Part shown: positions 26,160-34,999 of the stretch, piece by piece
Numbering within the stretch: position 1 is the first letter of the stretch
How the letters are laid out: every line of letters begins with the position of its first letter
IMG/VR virus record: IMGVR_UViG_3300045996_002560
Coordinates: 1-64,000 of that record
Direction: 5' to 3' (one strand)
Length of the DNA stretch: 64,000 nt
From: a virus
The notes under the pieces: model-generated
Databases searched by the model: none
Told to the model about the DNA's origin: nothing
What the model saw: only the letters and a program-made list of their open reading frames with translations
Position numbers and translations under genes: made by a program

Positions 26160-27685
26160 TATCGGTACACCGAAAGGTAGGCTGCGGAAGCGACCGCGTT
26201 GAACTCAGGCATCGGGTTCGCATAGATGTGATGCCACTGCTTGGTGGTACCCGCCTGGAAGTAACACTCGTAGAACAAGTGCTCCTCATACTCGTCGAAC
26301 AGGGCTTTCATTGCCACAATGAAGGGCGCCCTGTTTGACTTGTCGGTCGCAACGAGAGGCAGATTGGTGACGCCCCACTCGGCAACAGCCCACTTCTTAC
26401 CACGAGCGCGCGCGAACTTCGCGATGCCTCGAGGCCCAGTCACCATCCCGGTGGTGGTGTTGTAGTCGCCCATGAAGCCGTTGGGGTTATCGACGTAGAA
26501 GCTCCCGGTGAAGCTGTCGTAGGCGTCGACCGAATAGATGTCCGCGCTCTCCGGAGCCCAGAGGGCCAGCGGGCGGGTGATGTTGCGCAGGCAGTTGAAC
26601 TCCAGCACGGCACCCGGCAGCTCGGCACGATAGATAGCGGCGATGCGGTTCCAGCAAGCCTTGTAGGCAGCCGCCGTCTCGGGCGTGTTCGCCGTCTGCA
26701 CCGCCCCGTCCTGCCAGCTCCACGGGTAGCCAGCGTTCGCCTCCCAACCGAGACGGATCACCACCATGTTGGTGCCGAAGATCAGGGCCAGCTTCCTGGC
26801 GTTCGCCACGTGGTAGGAGTCGAAGTCACCGCGGGCGCCCTCGACATACTGCCGGGCGTTCGGCAGGCAAAGGAGGGGCACAGCGATCGTCCAGGGGTTC
26901 AGGCCCATGGCGACGGAGTCGCGCAGCAGAGTATGAACCCAGTTGCTCGCCAGCGTAGGCCAAGAGTTGATGATCGTGTCGCCCATGAAGGCGCTGTGGA
27001 TATCGGTCGGGCGTCCACGCCACGCCGCAATCGCGATCTGACCATCGCGTTGGCTGGCGGGTGTGTTGGTCTGAAGACGGAACCCGGAGCGCCAAGTCAG
27101 GCGCGATGCGAACCGATGGACAGGGGCGTCCACCACGGTTGTCATTGCCGTCTCGTTGCGCAAGGTGGCGCCGACCGGGTTGGTAAGCGTGACGGCTACA
27201 ACCTCGTCACCCTCGAGCTTGCGGTCGCCCTTCAGGGCTACCTCGATGCGGGCTTCCTTCTGCCCCTCTGACAGGGTCAGCGTCCCAGCGGGCAGAACAC
27301 CACCGAGGAAATCGTCGGCAGCCACGGTGCCGCCCACGCTCCACTCCAACATCACGCTCGGGTCCACATCACCATGGCGGGTCACAATGAACGTGACGAA
27401 CCGTGTCGTATGCTGGTCCTCCGCCACGGTCGGAGACAGGGCAGTAATCTCCAGCTCAGTCGGAGCGCGCATCGACTTCTCGAGCGCCTTCACCGAAGCC
27501 AGAGTCGCCTCCAGGGAGGTATCCTCGTCCTCGTAGTCCGCCGTGCAGTCAGCAACCAGGATGCCCAGCTCAGCCTTCACCTCGTCGACATTGAACAGCA
27601 GCATGGCCTGCCGCTCAACATTCTCTTTCTTCATGGCTTCGAGCTTGCTGATAATCTCAAGCACCTTGTCGTGCTGCACGGTCAT
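26159..27685 (-). CDS. Calx-beta plus GH26-like glycosidase
   Basis: A 508-residue protein. Residues 1-70 form a helical, coiled-coil-like start; about 75-185 is a Calx-beta-like domain (GDVDPSVMLEWSVGGT, LEGDEVVAVTLTNP); 190-508 is a TIM-barrel-like domain. IRLGWEANAGYPWSW (E315) and WAVAEWGVTN (E436) look like the acid/base and nucleophile of clan-A beta-mannanase-type enzymes (GH26). It shares domain order and catalytic pattern with the next protein in the operon, so the two are diverged paralogues. Likely cuts capsule or exopolysaccharide. Confidence 0.7.
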   Translation of the reverse strand: MTVQHDKVLEIISKLEAMKKENVERQAMLLFNVDEVKAELGILVADCTADYEDEDTSLEATLASVKALEKSMRAPTELEITALSPTVAEDQHTTRFVTFIVTRHGDVDPSVMLEWSVGGTVAADDFLGGVLPAGTLTLSEGQKEARIEVALKGDRKLEGDEVVAVTLTNPVGATLRNETAMTTVVDAPVHRFASRLTWRSGFRLQTNTPASQRDGQIAIAAWRGRPTDIHSAFMGDTIINSWPTLASNWVHTLLRDSVAMGLNPWTIAVPLLCLPNARQYVEGARGDFDSYHVANARKLALIFGTNMVVIRLGWEANAGYPWSWQDGAVQTANTPETAAAYKACWNRIAAIYRAELPGAVLEFNCLRNITRPLALWAPESADIYSVDAYDSFTGSFYVDNPNGFMGDYNTTTGMVTGPRGIAKFARARGKKWAVAEWGVTNLPLVATDKSNRAPFIVAMKALFDEYEEHLFYECYFQAGTTKQWHHIYANPMPEFNAVASAAYLSVYR

Positions 27686-28401
27686 TATCGCACTTCCTCC
27701 TTTTCAGGATTAATAAGCTTGCGCAGACGCTTGTTGCGGCTGGCGATGAATAGGATCACGGCGAAGCTCACGACACCGCAGGCGACGGAGAACCAAGGCA
27801 GCAGGGTGTCCATGGTGCTCGTCGCGACCACGACATTGTCGTATGTTTGCTTCGCTTCCGGCAGGGAGGCCATAATGTCCGGAGCTATCGAAGCCGCAGC
27901 GCCGGCAATGCTGGCCACTGCACCGACCACCTTGGCAGTCTTCGTCTTCGCGCCGTTCACCTTCGAGCCGGGAATTTGCAGCCCGGCCAGGATCAGACCG
28001 GCATCGATGGTCGCGTCGTCGTAAGGCTGGTAGCCCAGCTCGTGCTTGATAATCGCCAGCACGAGTCCACGCATGGTGTACCACTCGTAGACATCGGTCG
28101 GTGCGTCCGCCGTCCTACCCAGGGACGTGGCCACGGCGTTGATGTAAGCACCGGTGTTGTTCTCGACCGGAGGCGCCCAGCGGTCGATAATCTCCCGCAC
28201 GCTGTCGATGTTATGTTTGTCTTGGTAGGTGATCAGCACCCGGCAAATGGCACGGACGCCCCACTTCGGCTCCGTGAAGACGACAAAGCGAGGGTCGCTC
28301 GACTGATCATCAGCCTGACCCTGCCATCTTACTCCGGCAACCCGGTCGATATTACCGGGATTTTTATTCCGCTCGCCACGAGCGCTGTCACCAGTCGTCA
28401 C
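27685..28401 (-). CDS. Putative murein hydrolase with C-terminal membrane helix
   Basis: A 238-residue protein. The first 130 residues, with GERNKNPGNI, W-x-GQ, FVVFTEPKWGVRAICRVL and RWAPPVENNT, match the catalytic or recognition pattern of a family of phage virion-associated lysozyme-like proteins. An Ala-rich linker follows and a membrane helix near 203-222 ends in a basic tail RNKRLRKL. The anchor is unusual for an endolysin and may hold it in the inner membrane, or the protein may be a holin-lysin hybrid. The location next to the spanin cluster supports a lysis role. Confidence 0.65.
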   Translation of the reverse strand: MTTGDSARGERNKNPGNIDRVAGVRWQGQADDQSSDPRFVVFTEPKWGVRAICRVLITYQDKHNIDSVREIIDRWAPPVENNTGAYINAVATSLGRTADAPTDVYEWYTMRGLVLAIIKHELGYQPYDDATIDAGLILAGLQIPGSKVNGAKTKTAKVVGAVASIAGAAASIAPDIMASLPEAKQTYDNVVVATSTMDTLLPWFSVACGVVSFAVILFIASRNKRLRKLINPEKEEVR

Positions 28402-28403
28402 GT

Positions 28404-28655
28404 CTAATTCGTCCCCTTTAACTTGCCGGAGCCTTCCTCCGCCTTCTTCAGATATCTTGATTTGATTTTCATCAGGTAAGACGGGGCGCTCTGCTTATCA
28501 AGTCCAAACTGCTCCAGCAGCGGGTAATTCGCCATGACGGGCTTCGGGTCCGTCCGAATTGCCCGGATTTCCTCAATTAAAAAATGGAAGAGGATTGGGT
28601 CAAATCGAGGCGTTTCATCTTTGACCAGTTCGGTTTTACGCACTCTCAAGTTCAT
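28404..28655 (-). CDS. Small hypothetical protein, 83 aa
   Basis: The start at the ATG at 28655 is chosen because it overlaps the upstream stop (ATGA). The protein is charged, helical and soluble, with no motif that I recognise. Its place between tail-tip and lysis genes suggests a minor structural or lysis accessory. Confidence 0.6.
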   Translation of the reverse strand: MNLRVRKTELVKDETPRFDPILFHFLIEEIRAIRTDPKPVMANYPLLEQFGLDKQSAPSYLMKIKSRYLKKAEEGSGKLKGTN

Positions 28656-29041
28656 ATGACAACCACCTCCACTGCGTACGGAAGGTAGGGCCAATGATCC
28701 ACTGTCACGCGGTAGACAGCCGGCTCGTCGGATGTAATGGTTAGAGTGGAGGTCATGCTCTCCAGCGGTATATCATCAACGTAGATCTGCACGTCAAACG
28801 GAAACTCGAACACGACACTGTCGACGCCGTCGCTTTCGATCGTCGTGTTCGCCGGCACGTCAAAGCTCGGTCGGTCAGCAACTTCGCCCAGACCGGGTGG
28901 ATACCACTGCGTATCCGGATTGGGGAATTCATCAACCACGTACGAGTACGGGTCGTCAAAGAAGAGGTAGCCGAAACCCTCCGGGTCGCCCGTGCTCAGT
29001 CTCTCAATCCTACCAGTCGGATCGACACCCACCATCATCAT
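28652..29041 (-). CDS. Small tail-tip-associated protein, 129 aa
   Basis: Begins in a 4-base overlap with the central fibre gene. It is acidic and beta-rich: the C-terminal half (FEFPFDVQIYVDDIPLE, then TLTITSDEPAVYRVTVDHW) reads like a small immunoglobulin-like domain. It may decorate the tip or assist fibre assembly. Confidence 0.6.
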   Translation of the reverse strand: MMMVGVDPTGRIERLSTGDPEGFGYLFFDDPYSYVVDEFPNPDTQWYPPGLGEVADRPSFDVPANTTIESDGVDSVVFEFPFDVQIYVDDIPLESMTSTLTITSDEPAVYRVTVDHWPYLPYAVEVVVI

Positions 29042-32000
29042 CGTTTGTACTCCATTACCGTGCAGGTCAGAGCCCGCCTAATGTATTGATTGGAGCGCCC
29101 GCTCATTTCATCTCGGCTCACCAGCAATTCCATGCGGTAGGATATGCTCTGCTGCACACCCGGCGTGTCAGACAGCACCAAGCACCCTGGGAGCTGTCTG
29201 CTCGAGGTCACCGGCGCGCCTGTCGCACCCGGAGCGTTGAACGACTGGCTCAAGTTGAGCAGGTTTGTCTCCACCAACGTGGTCTCATTCCGACGGAATA
29301 CCCGGAGCCTAAGGGTGCATTGACTGATGCTGCTTCCCGTCGATTGCACCAGGGCAAGATAGTTCTCATCCTGCGCGGCCAGGGTCAGCAAGGTTCGCCC
29401 GACACCATTGTATGAGGTGGTGAAGTTCGCCAGGACGACCGTGTTGCTGGTGGTCTCACCAGTTGTGGTGCTGTTCGCGCCCCCAACGTTGTTAACCTGC
29501 ATGGTGGTGATGGCGTCGTTACGAATTCTTGGCGTGTCGATATCCCCGTCCGCGGTCAGCGAGAAGATGGGAACGTAGTTCAGGTCACCGCCGTCGAACG
29601 TATCGAACGCGGTGAACGTGAAATACTTGGTACCGGAACCAGCGATCGTAACCTGATTGTTCTTGCCCTCGTACATCAACGTCGCCGGTGAGGGTGTGAA
29701 GCCAGCAACCGTCGAGGAATAGATGCGATAGCCGACGAAATCCGGCAGGCTGGCAGCCGGTCCGGACATGCGGAAGCGATACACCTCGAAGCCACCGACT
29801 GAGTTGTTGGTCAACATCGCCGGTGGCGGATTGTAAAAGGTCCGGTTCACAAAGTCGGAGGCGTTGAGGTTGCGATCCACCTGCCGGACGTACACGCGCA
29901 CCCACCGCTGTGGGGTGCCGCCATTGTCCGCGGTATTGGAAACGATGTCGTACACGTAGCGGTTTGATACCTGCCGGACCGCCCGCTGGAAGGTGAAGGT
30001 TTCGTTGTTCACACTCGTGTAGATGTGAATTTCGTAGTGCAGGAAGAACGGATCGTCGAACGTTTGGGTCCACGCAACGGTCAGGTTCTCACTCTGAAAC
30101 TGTGTGTCTGTAGGACCCTTACCGGGCTGCACGGGAGCGAGCGGCGCGGGGATGGTCCTGACTTCGCCCACCACCTGGAAGTTGGTGATGGTGCGGGGCG
30201 GGGACTTGTACCCGAAAACATTGACAGCAACTAGGCGGAAGTTATAGACGCCGGCGGGGGCGCCAACCCAGTCGTAGGAGTTCAGCTCGACGTCGACAAG
30301 TTTCGCAGCGGTGCTTCCGTTACGTGTGTAGTGAATCTCATATTCACGAACCGTGTTGCCTACCGATTTGGTCCAGGAGAAATTAATCACAGGGGTTCGC
30401 GCCAGACCATTGATAGTCTCGTACGACACCGATGCTTCAAAGTTCGACGGTGGCGGAACCAGCTTCTCGTTGATGTAAGAGTAGTTGGGCGGTGCGTGGA
30501 ACACCGAGTTGTCGACGTAATCCCACTTGAGTCGGTTAACCTCGATGGCGGTGATCTCGAAATTGTCCGGATCGCCCTCCACCTCGCTGATCTTCATGAC
30601 CCGGAATGGCTTGGGGGAGCCGTAGCCCGCCCCAACCTGCTCCAACGAGAAGGCGGCATCGAGGGGAACAGCCGCGGGCAGCGCCTCGGCGAGCAGGAGG
30701 CGGTTGACCAGACCGGTTGCCGCTTGAGGGCTCACGGCAACGCGGACGATCTCGAACTCATTGTCCTCCGTCGTCGGGTAGTTCGGGTTCAGCACCTGGA
30801 CGTTGAAGGTGTAGGAGATACCAGCTTCCAGAAACAGCTTGTCCCTGAACTCGACGATGCGCCGGCTGACCGGATCGAGTCCTGTGAGCCTGCCCGTGAG
30901 GGAGAAGCCCAGGCGCGGGTCCCCGAGCAAGATCACCTGGAAGGGCTCGACGCAATGGGCGAGCCGGTTGGTGCTGAAGGTCACCATCATCTTTTCGGTC
31001 AATGAGGTGATCAGCTTGTACCGGGCTCGCCGCATTGCCTCCTGCTGATGGATGGCACCGACCGCGTTGAAGTCCAGGGCGTTGCGCCCGTACTTGGTGA
31101 TGTGGGCCTGATTGAAAATGCGGCGTCGATCGGTCTCCCAGTTCAGCTCCGGGTTCGTGAACGCGACCGTGATGTCGTTGTATCGGCTCGCCATGTCCGT
31201 GAAGGAGTATTCAAACTTGCCGCCGACCACGTTCTCGGGCACAAACAGGTGGACGGCGTCGTCGGGCTTATCGACGCGCACCTTGGCGACGCCGTCGCCG
31301 CTGTCGAAGAAGGTGGCGTTGAAGATGCCCGCCATGAACCGGGCAACCTCCTTGCCGCTGGCGGGCTCGGCAATCGTATGGTTCAGGCTGTACCTTGGGT
31401 GTCGCCCGCCATTGCCGTCCAGGACCTGTTCCGAGCACCACTTGCTGGCCTCAAAGATATCCCACTTGTCAATGCTGACCTTGTCGTAGGCGTTGAGACC
31501 GTACCGATCGTTGGTGACGAAGTCGTAGAGGCACCAAGCAGGATCATCGGTCCAGGCAAACTTGAAGGTGCCGTCCCACTGCCCGGTGTAGACTCGAGCC
31601 GCCGTGTTGTAGTTCGCCGGAACGCGAACGACGCGCCCCTTGTAGATACCATGGAAGCTCAGGTTGCCGCTGAGCTGGTTGCTGGCCTTGGTGTTGAGGT
31701 GGGCAATCGCGGTGAAGGGCCACTGTCTCGGGCCAGACAATACCTGCTGAAAGCTCTCCCAGGCGACGACGCAGATACTCTCCTGGTCACTCTCCGCCGG
31801 GTTCACCTTGGTCACGCGGATATCGTAGAAATCGTTGATCGGATCGACCAGGAAACGATATTCCTTGACCGTGTTGGTCGCAGCCTTGCCGGTGACCCGG
31901 ATCAGGCGCTCGTTCAGGGCATCTACCCACACGGTGGAGTTGGCCGGCTTCCACTCAATGTGGAAATCGCCGTGTCCGTCGTAACTGCCTTTCTCGTTGT

Positions 32001-32355
32001 TCTCACTCAGTGCGCTGAACACGAGGCGGACATCGATGTAGTTCAGGTTCTTCTGAACCGTTCTGCGGATCACTGGCACGTTCTTGACGAGGGTCACACC
32101 CACATTGATCGAGGAGGCTATCCCGCCCAACACCGGTCTGATGATCTCACCGGGACCGTACCCGCCGTGGAACCGCAGGTTGGCACCCTTGTAGTTCAAG
32201 GTCCCATCGGAAGCCATCACCGGGGTGTCGCCGATGAAGAAGCTCTTCATGCCCAGTTCGGGGCCGAAGATCGGACCCTCACCGATACCGAGGATCACCT
32301 CCATGGTATCGACCGAGCGAAGGTTGACTTCCTTGTTGTCGTATTCGACGCCCAT
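29038..32355 (-). CDS. Host specificity/central tail fibre protein (lambda gpJ-like)
   Basis: An 1105-residue tail-tip protein. The N-terminal two thirds follow gpJ: RSVDTMEVILGIGEGPIFG (start), GTLNYKGANLRFHGG, the WDGTFKFAWTDDPAWCLYDFV segment near 270-290, YSLNHTIAEPASGKEVARF near 330-350 and SRYNDITVAF. Fibronectin type III-like domains follow (about 640-900). The C-terminal 200 residues should contact the receptor. Order after L, K and I analogues is as in lambda. Confidence 0.88.
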   Translation of the reverse strand: MGVEYDNKEVNLRSVDTMEVILGIGEGPIFGPELGMKSFFIGDTPVMASDGTLNYKGANLRFHGGYGPGEIIRPVLGGIASSINVGVTLVKNVPVIRRTVQKNLNYIDVRLVFSALSENNEKGSYDGHGDFHIEWKPANSTVWVDALNERLIRVTGKAATNTVKEYRFLVDPINDFYDIRVTKVNPAESDQESICVVAWESFQQVLSGPRQWPFTAIAHLNTKASNQLSGNLSFHGIYKGRVVRVPANYNTAARVYTGQWDGTFKFAWTDDPAWCLYDFVTNDRYGLNAYDKVSIDKWDIFEASKWCSEQVLDGNGGRHPRYSLNHTIAEPASGKEVARFMAGIFNATFFDSGDGVAKVRVDKPDDAVHLFVPENVVGGKFEYSFTDMASRYNDITVAFTNPELNWETDRRRIFNQAHITKYGRNALDFNAVGAIHQQEAMRRARYKLITSLTEKMMVTFSTNRLAHCVEPFQVILLGDPRLGFSLTGRLTGLDPVSRRIVEFRDKLFLEAGISYTFNVQVLNPNYPTTEDNEFEIVRVAVSPQAATGLVNRLLLAEALPAAVPLDAAFSLEQVGAGYGSPKPFRVMKISEVEGDPDNFEITAIEVNRLKWDYVDNSVFHAPPNYSYINEKLVPPPSNFEASVSYETINGLARTPVINFSWTKSVGNTVREYEIHYTRNGSTAAKLVDVELNSYDWVGAPAGVYNFRLVAVNVFGYKSPPRTITNFQVVGEVRTIPAPLAPVQPGKGPTDTQFQSENLTVAWTQTFDDPFFLHYEIHIYTSVNNETFTFQRAVRQVSNRYVYDIVSNTADNGGTPQRWVRVYVRQVDRNLNASDFVNRTFYNPPPAMLTNNSVGGFEVYRFRMSGPAASLPDFVGYRIYSSTVAGFTPSPATLMYEGKNNQVTIAGSGTKYFTFTAFDTFDGGDLNYVPIFSLTADGDIDTPRIRNDAITTMQVNNVGGANSTTTGETTSNTVVLANFTTSYNGVGRTLLTLAAQDENYLALVQSTGSSISQCTLRLRVFRRNETTLVETNLLNLSQSFNAPGATGAPVTSSRQLPGCLVLSDTPGVQQSISYRMELLVSRDEMSGRSNQYIRRALTCTVMEYKR

Positions 32356-32912
32356 TACCCGACAACATCCTTGGCCTGAATATCAAACGACAGGTAGTGA
32401 CCGCCGACCTTCTGGCGCCCGTAGATAATCGGAATGCGGGTCCCGATCGCCACCGTATTGCCGGGGGCGCCGAGGTACTTGGAGTCCTTGTTCGATCTGG
32501 TTGGTGAGTCCGTCACCGGTGCTGGCGAGAGCATCTGCATGACACCGCCCAAGGCGAGGGCGACACCGGTGGAGAACAGGGCACCGGCGACCATGACACC
32601 AAGGGCGGGTGCGAAGACTATGGAGGCGCCGATGAGAAGGGCGCCGATGCCGATCGCGACGAACGGAGACTTGCCACCCTGGAAGGCTGGTACGATGTGG
32701 ATCTCTTCAACGTCGGTCTCGGCCAGCAAACTCTCCGTGCTGTCGAACCCAACGATGGCGACGGGGTACTGCTTGCCATTGAGCTTGCGCTTGAAGGCGT
32801 CAATCTGCGAGGCTAGCGCCCTCAGCGCCTCCATTGGGGTGGACACCTCGAAAGACAGCGAGCCAGGGTGCAGCGCCTTCAAGTAGCCATGTAAAATGAT
32901 TTTCTTTAACAA
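32355..32912 (-). CDS. Tail tip assembly protein (lambda gpI-like)
   Basis: A 185-residue protein. The start resembles gpI (IILHGYLKALHP, then a ubiquitin-like fold), the middle has two hydrophobic Gly/Ala-rich segments (about 85-125), and the end TRIPIIYGRQKVGGHYLSFD is characteristic of the family. Its first 113 bases overlap the JAB-domain gene in another frame. It acts in building the tail tip with J. Confidence 0.82.
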   Translation of the reverse strand: MLKKIILHGYLKALHPGSLSFEVSTPMEALRALASQIDAFKRKLNGKQYPVAIVGFDSTESLLAETDVEEIHIVPAFQGGKSPFVAIGIGALLIGASIVFAPALGVMVAGALFSTGVALALGGVMQMLSPAPVTDSPTRSNKDSKYLGAPGNTVAIGTRIPIIYGRQKVGGHYLSFDIQAKDVVG

Positions 32913-33189
32913 TGGCGTCTTCCACTATGCCGTATCGGGTTATTCCATCCGTGCCAATCACGAAGTGAGCCAGTTGAGGCCAATCCAGAAAGCAACGGTA
33001 GTCCTCAGCGGACAGGTTGCTATCATCATCCGGATGAGTGTGCCACGTGGCATAAGTGTCCTCATCCTCAAGCTGTAGAACATCAGCGCCCTTGATCCGA
33101 AAGTGGTCCTCGGGCTTCTCGTGGATATTCTCAAACTCCACGAGGGAAAAATCTCTCCGAATAATTCCCACTCGCTCGTGGTAGGTCAT
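32800..33189 (-). CDS. JAB/MPN-domain tail protein (N-terminal half of gpK, separate)
   Basis: A 129-residue protein. HTH followed by D at the exact spacing H-x-H-x(10)-D (H50, H52, D63) plus an early Glu (E5, HERVGII) gives the JAMM zinc protease site found in the first half of lambda gpK. The usual first helix of the domain is missing with the ATG at 33189. In lambda this domain precedes the NlpC/P60 domain in one protein. Here it is a separate gene encoded after it, overlapping by 59 bases. Confidence 0.75.
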   Translation of the reverse strand: MTYHERVGIIRRDFSLVEFENIHEKPEDHFRIKGADVLQLEDEDTYATWHTHPDDDSNLSAEDYRCFLDWPQLAHFVIGTDGITRYGIVEDAIVKENHFTWLLEGAAPWLAVFRGVHPNGGAEGASLAD

Positions 33190-33607
33190 CGAACTCAATC
33201 CTCTCATAACTCGTGGGCGCCTTGACATCCTTGTGCCGCATCTGAGCGACGGTGGTGTTGAACCAGACCCCCTTATACAGCTCGACATTGGAGAGCCTGC
33301 CGTAGAAGTGATGGAGGATTTCACCGTTGCCGAGATAGATGGCGCAATGGTTGGCTATCGGTGCCCGGATCGCCATCAGCATCACGTCGCCTACCCGCAG
33401 TTCGTCGGGCTCGACATCAATGATGGAGAACCGCTCCTTGCGGTAGTTCTCCATATATAAGTTCAGCCCCTGATCCCACCAGTGATCAGGGCGAGCATAA
33501 TCATTTATGTGGATGGAATACTCGTCGAGATAGAAGCATCGCAGAAGACCAAAACAATCGTTACTACCGTGCTGCCACTCCCGTCCCTTGTACTGGTTCA
33601 GGTTCAT
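33131..33607 (-). CDS. NlpC/P60 tail peptidase (C-terminal half of gpK, separate)
   Basis: A 158-residue cysteine peptidase. The catalytic Cys lies in NDCFGLLRCFY near 16-26, followed by LRVGDVMLMAI and NHCAIYLGNGEILHHFYGRL near 85-104 with the catalytic His. This closely follows the second half of lambda gpK, which probably cleaves murein or processes tail protein. Encoded upstream of the JAB gene, the reverse of the domain order in lambda. Confidence 0.85.
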   Translation of the reverse strand: MNLNQYKGREWQHGSNDCFGLLRCFYLDEYSIHINDYARPDHWWDQGLNLYMENYRKERFSIIDVEPDELRVGDVMLMAIRAPIANHCAIYLGNGEILHHFYGRLSNVELYKGVWFNTTVAQMRHKDVKAPTSYERIEFDDLPRASGNYSERFFPRGV

Positions 33608-34098
33608 GTCAGGCTTACAGTGGGGAATTCTGGCGGCATGTACATGCGTGCCGGCACCAGGAACTGTGTACCTTCAGTTGGCGTCCGCAGCTCCAGTGCG
33701 ATGATGTCATCGTTCATGGAGGTGATGCGGGTCACGATCCAGCGGCGGGTCTGAGCGACGTTAAGGTTGCTGTCGAGGTGGTTGCGCAGGATGCGACGCC
33801 GGTAGACAGTGGCACCGTCCAGCTCGCCGCTCTCGATGAACGGGCTGAACATGGATAGCCGGCTTTCGGTGCGGTTGGCCAGGACCATGGTTGGGCGAGA
33901 CTCCTGCTCATCAGCGCTCGTCTCAACACCGGTCAGCTGAACCGCCCAGCCTTCGTAGGTCTTGTCCTGCCACTCCACCCGGTCGTTGTTCTTGCAGAAG
34001 AACCGAGCACCGCTGAGCATATGGATCTCGTACAGATCCACGAACCCGATCGTCGTTAACTTTTGCCCCTCGACGGCATGACTGATAGGTATGCCCAT
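33604..34098 (-). CDS. Minor tail protein (lambda gpL-like)
   Basis: A 164-residue protein with an N-terminal YEIHMLSGARFFCKNNDRVEWQDKTYEG segment and a beta-rich body like gpL and related proteins that cap the tail tube at the tip. A four-base overlap joins it to the peptidase gene. The iron-sulfur Cys cluster of lambda gpL is not apparent; I see one Cys only. Confidence 0.7.
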   Translation of the reverse strand: MGIPISHAVEGQKLTTIGFVDLYEIHMLSGARFFCKNNDRVEWQDKTYEGWAVQLTGVETSADEQESRPTMVLANRTESRLSMFSPFIESGELDGATVYRRRILRNHLDSNLNVAQTRRWIVTRITSMNDDIIALELRTPTEGTQFLVPARMYMPPEFPTVSLT

Positions 34099-34099
34099 G

Positions 34100-34999
34100 C
34101 TATTCCCACTCTATGTACTCGCCCGCCTCGGTGATAAGGTAATCACCCTCTTCCGTCAGCACCGTCTCGTTCAAGTCCTCGCCGAACGCTGGCTCGAGGT
34201 CATTGCCCGTGTAGATGTTGGTGACGGCGTTGAACAATGCGATCTGACAGTTAAATGGTGCGGAAAGCCCCACAATTAAAGTCTTTGTCGGATCGTTCGT
34301 TGCACTCGTATTGACGCCGACCGTTATTTCGACGCTGGCCTCGTTTGCGTCGAAGGTTCGAATTCCAGTGCGAACTTGACCCGGAGCCAGATCAACATGG
34401 CTGGCGGTACCTGCAACCGTATAGTTGACCGAGCAGGCGGTGGTAAGGGCGGTGAGGCGAGTGACTAAGAACGAAAAATAGGTCACGGCGCCATCGACGA
34501 TGAAATCCGTGGGTGCAGCGATGGAGACTACGGAGCGGTTGGGCGTCGACATGCCGGGCAGCAGCGGCGACGGACCACGCTCGGGAGTAGCTTCGGCGTA
34601 CTGGAACCCCTGGAGCCCGGGGATCTCGATCAGCCTGAGTTCGAACTCCTCGACCACACCCTGACTGTTCTTCAGGACGTAGGGGATATCAAGCGGCTCC
34701 TTGAAGCGGCAGACCAGGAAGCCGTGCCCCGCGTGGTAATACCAGAAGGGTAGATGTGTCCTGTGGGCAATGTAGAAGTTCTCAAGCCGACGCATATTAT
34801 TGCCCGGCCAAGCATTCTGATCAACCTCACCCGCGGTGTTCGTGTAATACGTCATCCCTGCCATGGACAGGGTGAACTCGCGCTGATCAGGTGCTTCTGG
34901 CGACGCCGCGAAGACCCAGCTACGCCCGAAGTTGATCTTCGGGCTGCTGTCCGGGTACTTGGTGCGCACCATGTGGTAGGGGAAGTCAAATACTAGCAT
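34100..34999 (-). CDS. Minor tail protein (gpM-like) with Calx-beta-like extension
   Basis: A 299-residue protein. The first 145 residues (FDFPYHMVRTKYPDSSP, then MRRLENFYIAHRTHLPFWYYHAGHGF) fit the small distal-tail protein that lies between tape measure and gpL. From about 165 to 270 there is a Calx-beta-like domain (FSFLVTRLTALTTACSVNYTV, TKTLIVGLSAPFNC). Lambda gpM is about 110 residues, so the C-terminal half is an added domain similar in type to those in the two glycosidase-like proteins. Confidence 0.68.
   Translation of the reverse strand: MLVFDFPYHMVRTKYPDSSPKINFGRSWVFAASPEAPDQREFTLSMAGMTYYTNTAGEVDQNAWPGNNMRRLENFYIAHRTHLPFWYYHAGHGFLVCRFKEPLDIPYVLKNSQGVVEEFELRLIEIPGLQGFQYAEATPERGPSPLLPGMSTPNRSVVSIAAPTDFIVDGAVTYFSFLVTRLTALTTACSVNYTVAGTASHVDLAPGQVRTGIRTFDANEASVEITVGVNTSATNDPTKTLIVGLSAPFNCQIALFNAVTNIYTGNDLEPAFGEDLNETVLTEEGDYLITEAGEYIEWE

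Noticed and set aside
27685-28401. Assignment as a classical SAR or T4-type endolysin
   Set aside because: No N-terminal signal-anchor and no E-x8-D-x5-T lysozyme motif is present; the only membrane helix is at the C-terminus.
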